A DNA stretch of 11,412 bases from Firmicutes bacterium CAG:95 (lineage in GTDB: Bacteria; Bacillota; Clostridia; Lachnospirales; Lachnospiraceae): contig FR902907.1 in assembly GCA_000438155.1 (NCBI GenBank), positions 1 through 11,412 of the forward strand. The letters are read 5' to 3'. The translations under genes were made by a program, and so were the position numbers. Of the stretch, positions 7,902 through 11,412 are shown in pieces. The number at the start of each line of letters is the position of its first letter. The first letter of the stretch is position 1. Below the pieces are notes generated by a model. The model was not told the DNA's origin and did no database searches. It worked only from the letters and a program-made list of their open reading frames with translations.

Positions 7902-8507
7902 ATGGTGATTTATGGAGAACGGATTGCACTCCGGCCAATGGAGGAAAGGGATACAGCAGATATTATCCGGTGGCGCAATACGGATTTCGTGAGGAAAAAC
8001 TTTATCTATCAGAAGCCTTTTACGGTAGAATCCCATCATCATTGGATTGAAACGATGGTAAATACCGGGAAAGTTGTGCAGTTTATGATTTGTCCCTATG
8101 AAGCGGATACAGAAAATGAAGCAGCACAGGAGGAACCGGGCAGGCAGGGACAAACCGCGGATACCGGATTGAAAATAATTCAAAATGCGGTTGGAAGTGT
8201 TTATCTGCGTGATATCGATGAGACACACCATAAGGCGGAATACGGGATTTTCATTGGAGAAGAAGAAGCTCTTTCGAAGGGCTATGGAACGGAGGCAGCA
8301 CAGCTTATGCTGCAATATGCGTTTGAAACCCTGCACCTGCATAAGGTGATGCTCCGTGTACTGGCTGAAAATACACAGGCACAGAAAAGCTATGAAAAGG
8401 CAGGCTTCCGGCAGGAAGCTTATTTAAAGGATGATGTCTTTCTAAACGGAAGGTTTTGTGATGTCATTCTGATGGCATGTATATGTGATGATGATTCCAC
8501 TACGTAA
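7902..8507 (+). CDS. GNAT-family N-acetyltransferase (RimJ/RimL-like), likely amino-sugar N-acetyltransferase
   Basis: The 201-residue protein has the GNAT layout: an N-terminal RIALRPMEERD strand and helix, a WRN segment, the acetyl-CoA-binding loop LSKGYGTEA at about 124-132, and the late ENTQAQKSYEKAGFRQEA segment typical of RimJ/RimL-like enzymes. The family moves acetyl from acetyl-CoA to a primary amine. Lying two genes after wecE, the likely substrate is dTDP-Fuc4N, giving dTDP-Fuc4NAc, the job WecD does in enterobacteria; this is inference from context. Residues about 67-95 form a Glu/Gln/Gly/Thr-rich hydrophilic stretch between core strands that looks like an insertion. AAGGA at 7886-7890 is 11 bases before the ATG, a slightly long spacing. 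Protein N-terminal acetylation is the main alternative activity. Confidence 0.85.
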   Translation: MVIYGERIALRPMEERDTADIIRWRNTDFVRKNFIYQKPFTVESHHHWIETMVNTGKVVQFMICPYEADTENEAAQEEPGRQGQTADTGLKIIQNAVGSVYLRDIDETHHKAEYGIFIGEEEALSKGYGTEAAQLMLQYAFETLHLHKVMLRVLAENTQAQKSYEKAGFRQEAYLKDDVFLNGRFCDVILMACICDDDSTT

Positions 8508-8513
8508 ATGATG

Positions 8514-8521
8514 AAATCATT
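8514..8521. repeat. Left copy of 8-bp direct repeat (candidate target-site duplication)
   Basis: AAATCATT here is repeated exactly at 8670-8677, directly outside the inverted-repeat ends of the 148-bp element between them. An 8-bp duplication at this exact position is what insertion by an IS66-type transposase would leave. Confidence 0.7.
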
Positions 8522-8669
8522 GTAACTATTCAGAACTCCATTCGCAAGCTCACTGCTGCGCAGTTCCCTTTGCTCATGTAGTTACTTCGCCATATAAATT
8601 TAAAAATGTCCTTACGAATGCAAGCATTCGACGTACATTATTTAAATTTGCATGGCTCTGAATAGTTAC
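8522..8669. mobile_element. 148-bp miniature inverted-repeat element, candidate IS66-type MITE
   Basis: The ends are a perfect 13-bp inverted repeat, GTAACTATTCAGA (8522-8534) and TCTGAATAGTTAC (8657-8669). Outside them is an exact 8-bp direct repeat, AAATCATT. The element carries no credible gene and sits between two genes without breaking either. IS66-family insertion sequences are known for ends beginning GTAA and for 8-bp target duplications, so a non-autonomous derivative moved by such a transposase is the best fit. The assignment rests on ends and duplication length only, since no transposase is present. The interior is largely self-complementary, so a transcript through it would fold into a long hairpin with a 54-base bulge on the left (8535-8588). 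Confidence 0.72.
8589..8656. repeat. Imperfect inverted repeat forming the core of the mobile element
   Basis: GCCATATAAATTTAAA (8589-8604) pairs with 8641-8656 apart from one mismatch and one G-U pair. AATGT (8605-8609) then pairs with ACATT (8635-8639) across a one-base bulge. CGAATGC (8615-8621) pairs with GCATTCG (8624-8630) at the tip. The right arm runs straight into the terminal repeat at 8657, so it is one continuous arm. There is no T-run after the stem, so it does not look like an intrinsic terminator. Confidence 0.75.
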
Positions 8670-8677
8670 AAATCATT
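8670..8677. repeat. Right copy of 8-bp direct repeat (candidate target-site duplication)
   Basis: AAATCATT matches 8514-8521 exactly and abuts the right end of the inverted-repeat element. The uninterrupted sequence before insertion would have contained a single copy in the gap after the GNAT gene. Confidence 0.7.
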
Positions 8678-8734
8678 ACAGCTTATGAACGTCATGGCAG
8701 CAGATTGCTGTCATAAATCAATGAAGAGAGAACC

Positions 8735-8738
8735 GGAG
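8735..8738 (+). promoter_or_regulatory. Ribosome binding site that sets the start of the GT2 gene
   Basis: GGAG lies nine bases before the ATG at 8748. The two earlier in-frame ATGs, at 8652 (inside the right end of the mobile element) and 8721, have no comparable site upstream. This is the main DNA-level reason for choosing 8748. Confidence 0.6.
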
Positions 8739-8747
8739 ACAATAAAA

Positions 8748-9785
8748 ATGAAGAAGGTCAGTTTTGTAATTCCCTGTTACCGTTCGGCACAGACACTGCC
8801 GCATGTGGTAAAAGAAATTGATGATACAATGTCCTCTATGAAGGATTATTGTTATGAGATTATTATGGTAAATGACTGTTCGCCGGATGACACCTTTGCA
8901 GTAATTGAAAAGCTGTGTGCAGCCTCCGGAAACCATCCGGAGGCACAGCGTAAGGGGATTAATCTTGCAAAGAATTTCGGACAGCACAGTGCGCTGATGG
9001 CGGGCTTTCATTATGTGACAGGAGACATTGTAGTGTGTCTGGATGATGATGGACAGACACCGGCGAACGAAGTTGGAAAGCTGCTTGAGGGGATTGAACA
9101 GGGGTCCGATGTGGTGTATGCCAGATATGCACATAAGCATCATTCCGGCTTCCGTAACTGGGGAAGCCATGTGAATGAGCTGATGACGAGAGTGATGCTC
9201 GGAAAGCCGAAGGAGCTCTATGTATCCAGTTATTTTGCAGCCAGACGCTTTGTGGTAGATGAAATGAGTCGTTATACCTATGCATTTCCTTATGTGATCG
9301 GTCTTGTGCTCCGTACCACGAAGAATATTACGAATGTGGATGTAAATCACCGTGACCGGGAAGCAGGAGTTTCCGGGTATACACTGGGAAAGCTTTTGAA
9401 TCTCTGGTTTAACGGTTTTACGGCATTCAGTGTGAAGCCGCTGCGGATTGCAACAGCAGCAGGAACGGTTTGTGCCATTGCAGGGTTTTTATATGGAATT
9501 TATACAATCATTAAAAAGCTGTTCTTTAATCCGCCCGGACTGGTTACCGGATTCAGCGCCCTGATGTCTGTTCTGGTTTTTATGGGGGGAATGCTCATGC
9601 TGATGCTGGGACTTGTGGGAGAATATATCGGGAGAATGTATGTTGCCATGAATAATTCTCCCCAGTATGTGATCCGGCAGACAACCTTCAGTGAGGAACC
9701 CGCCGGGAAGGATGGGGGTAGGATGCAGAGCATCGGGAAAATCCGGTCAGGAAATACTGAGGAAATTCAGGCAGGAGAATCGTAA
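8748..9785 (+). CDS. Polyprenyl-phosphate glycosyltransferase, GT2 family (ArnC/GtrB-like)
   Basis: The 345-residue protein starts MKKVSFVIPCYRS, the first strand of a GT-A fold. It has nucleotide-binding VNDCSPDD (D43) and the metal-binding acidic cluster LDDDGQ (D99-D101). Two C-terminal membrane helices (about 232-254 and 268-293) end in GEYIGRMY, as in ArnC/GtrB/DPM1-like enzymes. These enzymes transfer a sugar from a nucleotide donor to undecaprenyl phosphate at the inner face of the membrane. The donor cannot be read from sequence: glucose is common in the family, but the nearby aminotransferase and acetyltransferase make an acylated amino sugar possible. A hydrophilic tail of about 35 residues follows the last helix. 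The frame is open back to 8652, but that extension encodes the mobile-element end and lacks a ribosome site, so the start is placed at 8748. Confidence 0.88.
   Translation: MKKVSFVIPCYRSAQTLPHVVKEIDDTMSSMKDYCYEIIMVNDCSPDDTFAVIEKLCAASGNHPEAQRKGINLAKNFGQHSALMAGFHYVTGDIVVCLDDDGQTPANEVGKLLEGIEQGSDVVYARYAHKHHSGFRNWGSHVNELMTRVMLGKPKELYVSSYFAARRFVVDEMSRYTYAFPYVIGLVLRTTKNITNVDVNHRDREAGVSGYTLGKLLNLWFNGFTAFSVKPLRIATAAGTVCAIAGFLYGIYTIIKKLFFNPPGLVTGFSALMSVLVFMGGMLMLMLGLVGEYIGRMYVAMNNSPQYVIRQTTFSEEPAGKDGGRMQSIGKIRSGNTEEIQAGES
9773..9778 (+). promoter_or_regulatory. Ribosome binding site inside the GT2 gene end for the downstream gene
   Basis: AGGAGA lies six bases before the ATG at 9785 and is contained in the last codons of the GT2 gene. 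The junction is TAATG: the stop and start share one base. This arrangement points to coupled translation of the two proteins. Confidence 0.7.
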
Positions 9786-11412
9786 TGGGAACATGGATCT
9801 TTCCAATGGAAAATTATCTGGACTTCAGCAACAGCATTTTACCGGTGCTGATCGCACTGCTTGTGTTTATGGCGATCCGGAAGCTTCGTCCCGGGAAGCC
9901 GACCGTTATTTCCGTGTTGTTCGGGTTTCTTTTTTCAATTTGTATGGTATTTGGCGCACAGCTCGATCAGAAGGGAAGTGTTCCGTTCATGAATCCATGG
10001 ATGTGGCTTTCCGTTCTTGCTTTTGCGGTAGTGATGACCCTGATGGTAAGCGGACTTTGGAATGCAATGGCACAGAGGCTGCAGGTACAGGTAAATGTGC
10101 CACATTTGAAAGCCTCCCGGGAGATTTGCAGAGTTTCGGAAACACAGACCGGCAGGACGGAAGGAGGGAGCTCTTTTCTGCTGCGGACCGGTGGAGTGAT
10201 CTTTCTTCTTTATTTCGTGGTATTTCTGGCAGTTTATCCCGGATTTTTCGTTTATGATGCGCAGGAGGAATATCTGGAAGTGGTAACGAGGAGCTTTACC
10301 ACACATCACCCTCTGTTTCATGTGCTGATGCTGGGAGGAATTGTCCAGCTTGTGTATAAACTGACAGGCTCCATCAATCTGGGAATTGCAGCCTATACCC
10401 TGTTTCAGATGGCAGCTTTGTCACTGATTTTCGGGTATTTTATCTGGAAGCTCGGGGAACATGGACTCGGGAAACGGGGGCAGTGGATCCTTACTCTTTA
10501 TCTTGGCATCTGTCCGCCGCTTGTCATGTTCAGCCTGTGCTCGGCAAAGGACGGTCTGTTCATGGGGATGCTGCTGATACAGGTACTGCTTTTGCTGGAT
10601 CTGTGTGAGGATGTGGAAGCCTTTTGGGCAGACAGGGAAAAAATGCTTCTGTTTGCGGTATCTGCCATACTGATGATGCTGTTTCGCCATAACGGCTGCT
10701 ACGCATTTCTGGTATTCCTTCCGTTTTTGGCTGTTTTTGTTAAAAAGAAAGCGTTCTCTGGCAATGACCGGATACAGGCAGGAAGACGATCTGCCAGGCT
10801 TCTGGCTTATGGAGTATTGCTGATCTGCCTGTATCTGATTTTAAATAAAGGACTTGCTTTTGCAACAAAGGCAAGTGGGGGTGAGCATCAGGAAATGCTG
10901 ACGGTTCCCATTATGCAGCTTGCAAGAACCTATGCGTATGAGCCGGATGCCTTTACGGAAGAGGACCGGGAAGTGCTGTTCCGGTATCTGCCGGAGGATG
11001 CCCTGCAGCGGTATACACCGAAGGTATCCGACGGGGTGAAAATCTCCTTTTCCAATGCAGCCTATGAAGAAAACTCCGGCGATTTCTGGAAGTTGTGGGC
11101 CGGGATGCTGATTCATCATCCGTTTTCTTATGTGAATGCATGGCTGATGACTTCGTATGGATTCTGGTATCCGGATACGGTGATTGACGTGTATCGTGGA
11201 AACACGGTGTTTACTTATACCTATGAGGACAGCTCTTATTTTGGTTATGAGGTGGAAGAGCCGGGAGCCAGAACAAGCTTTCTGCCGGCACTTGACGAGC
11301 TTTATAGGAGGATGTCCCTTACGGTATTCCAGCAGAAGGTTCCGTTTGTTTCCATGCTGTTTTCACCGGGCTTTCTGTTCTGGTGTATGCTGTTCGGACT
11401 GGGATTCCTGCT
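9785..11412 (+). CDS. Polytopic membrane protein, DUF6020-like, possible GT-C glycosyltransferase (3' end cut by window)
   Basis: The frame is open from the ATG at 9785 to the window edge, giving at least 542 residues with no stop. Hydrophobic segments lie at about 14-30, 40-57, 72-90, 140-157, several between 178 and 350, and again at the cut end. Conserved-looking signatures are YPGFFVYDAQEE (D158), THHPLFH (H174-H175), SAKDG (S253-D256) and FRHNG (F300-G304). These match what I recall of DUF6020 proteins common in Lachnospiraceae; no function is established for them to my knowledge. The acidic residue after an early membrane segment and the overall topology would fit a GT-C enzyme using a polyprenyl-linked sugar. 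The one-base overlap with the polyprenyl-phosphate glycosyltransferase supports a donor-maker and donor-user pair. Residues about 350-450 look extracytoplasmic. The true C-terminus is outside the window. Confidence 0.8.
   Translation, partial: MGTWIFPMENYLDFSNSILPVLIALLVFMAIRKLRPGKPTVISVLFGFLFSICMVFGAQLDQKGSVPFMNPWMWLSVLAFAVVMTLMVSGLWNAMAQRLQVQVNVPHLKASREICRVSETQTGRTEGGSSFLLRTGGVIFLLYFVVFLAVYPGFFVYDAQEEYLEVVTRSFTTHHPLFHVLMLGGIVQLVYKLTGSINLGIAAYTLFQMAALSLIFGYFIWKLGEHGLGKRGQWILTLYLGICPPLVMFSLCSAKDGLFMGMLLIQVLLLLDLCEDVEAFWADREKMLLFAVSAILMMLFRHNGCYAFLVFLPFLAVFVKKKAFSGNDRIQAGRRSARLLAYGVLLICLYLILNKGLAFATKASGGEHQEMLTVPIMQLARTYAYEPDAFTEEDREVLFRYLPEDALQRYTPKVSDGVKISFSNAAYEENSGDFWKLWAGMLIHHPFSYVNAWLMTSYGFWYPDTVIDVYRGNTVFTYTYEDSSYFGYEVEEPGARTSFLPALDELYRRMSLTVFQQKVPFVSMLFSPGFLFWCMLFGLGFL

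Noticed and set aside
8605..8640. Hairpin in the mobile element as an intrinsic terminator of the GNAT transcript
   Set aside because: The stem is AT-rich, interrupted by an internal loop, and not followed by a T-run on either strand.
8652..8747. N-terminal extension of the GT2 protein from the ATG at 8652
   Set aside because: It begins in the terminal repeat of the mobile element, lacks a ribosome site, and precedes a canonical GT2 N-terminus with its own ribosome site.
9691..10257. 188-codon + strand frame overlapping the end of GT2 and the start of the DUF6020-like gene
   Set aside because: It runs in a different frame through both genes, whose own frames carry motifs and membrane segments. 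Its product has no recognisable features.
1..11412. CRISPR array, tRNA, rRNA or phage genes
   Set aside because: No regularly spaced repeats, tRNA-like cloverleaf or structural-RNA segments were seen by eye, and the window is almost fully occupied by surface-glycan genes.

Overview
The window reads as part of a cell-surface polysaccharide (glycan) locus from a low-to-mid-GC Firmicute, most likely a gut Lachnospiraceae-type Clostridia. This placement is inferred from strong AGGAGG-type ribosome binding sites, the codon style, and polytopic proteins of kinds I associate with that group. No rRNA, tRNA or taxonomic marker is present. All supported genes lie on the + strand and are tightly packed, with several stop/start overlaps.

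Layout: (1) 1-88, the last 28 codons of an unidentified upstream gene. (2) 64-1824, a PglK/MsbA-like ABC half-transporter, probably exporting a lipid-linked glycan. (3) 1900-3057, an acyltransferase-3 membrane O-acyltransferase. (4) 3054-4844, a large polytopic membrane protein resembling GT-C glycosyltransferases. (5) 4889-6019, a WecE-type sugar-nucleotide aminotransferase. (6) 6009-7823, a second, different GT-C-like polytopic protein. (7) 7902-8507, a GNAT N-acetyltransferase, preceded by a candidate promoter. (8) 8522-8669, a 148-bp non-coding element with 13-bp perfect terminal inverted repeats (GTAA...TTAC) and an 8-bp flanking direct repeat. It is a strong candidate for a miniature element mobilised by an IS66-like transposase. 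(9) 8748-9785, an ArnC/GtrB-like polyprenyl-phosphate glycosyltransferase with two C-terminal membrane helices. (10) 9785 to the window end, a third large polytopic protein (DUF6020-like), truncated by the window edge.

Taken together, the aminotransferase and GNAT enzyme would make a dTDP-4-(N-acetyl)amino-4,6-dideoxyhexose, probably dTDP-Fuc4NAc. The GT2 enzyme would load a sugar onto undecaprenyl phosphate, and the GT-C-like proteins would transfer lipid-linked sugars outside the membrane. The acyltransferase would O-acylate the product and the ABC protein would flip a lipid-linked glycan. The logic resembles the Arn pathway (aminotransferase, N-acylation, ArnC, ArnT) built from different parts. 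The joint pathway is inference; the individual enzyme classes for genes 2, 3, 5, 7 and 9 are well supported by motifs.

There is no gene-free stretch above 300 bases. The longest gap is 8508-8747 and is mostly the mobile element.
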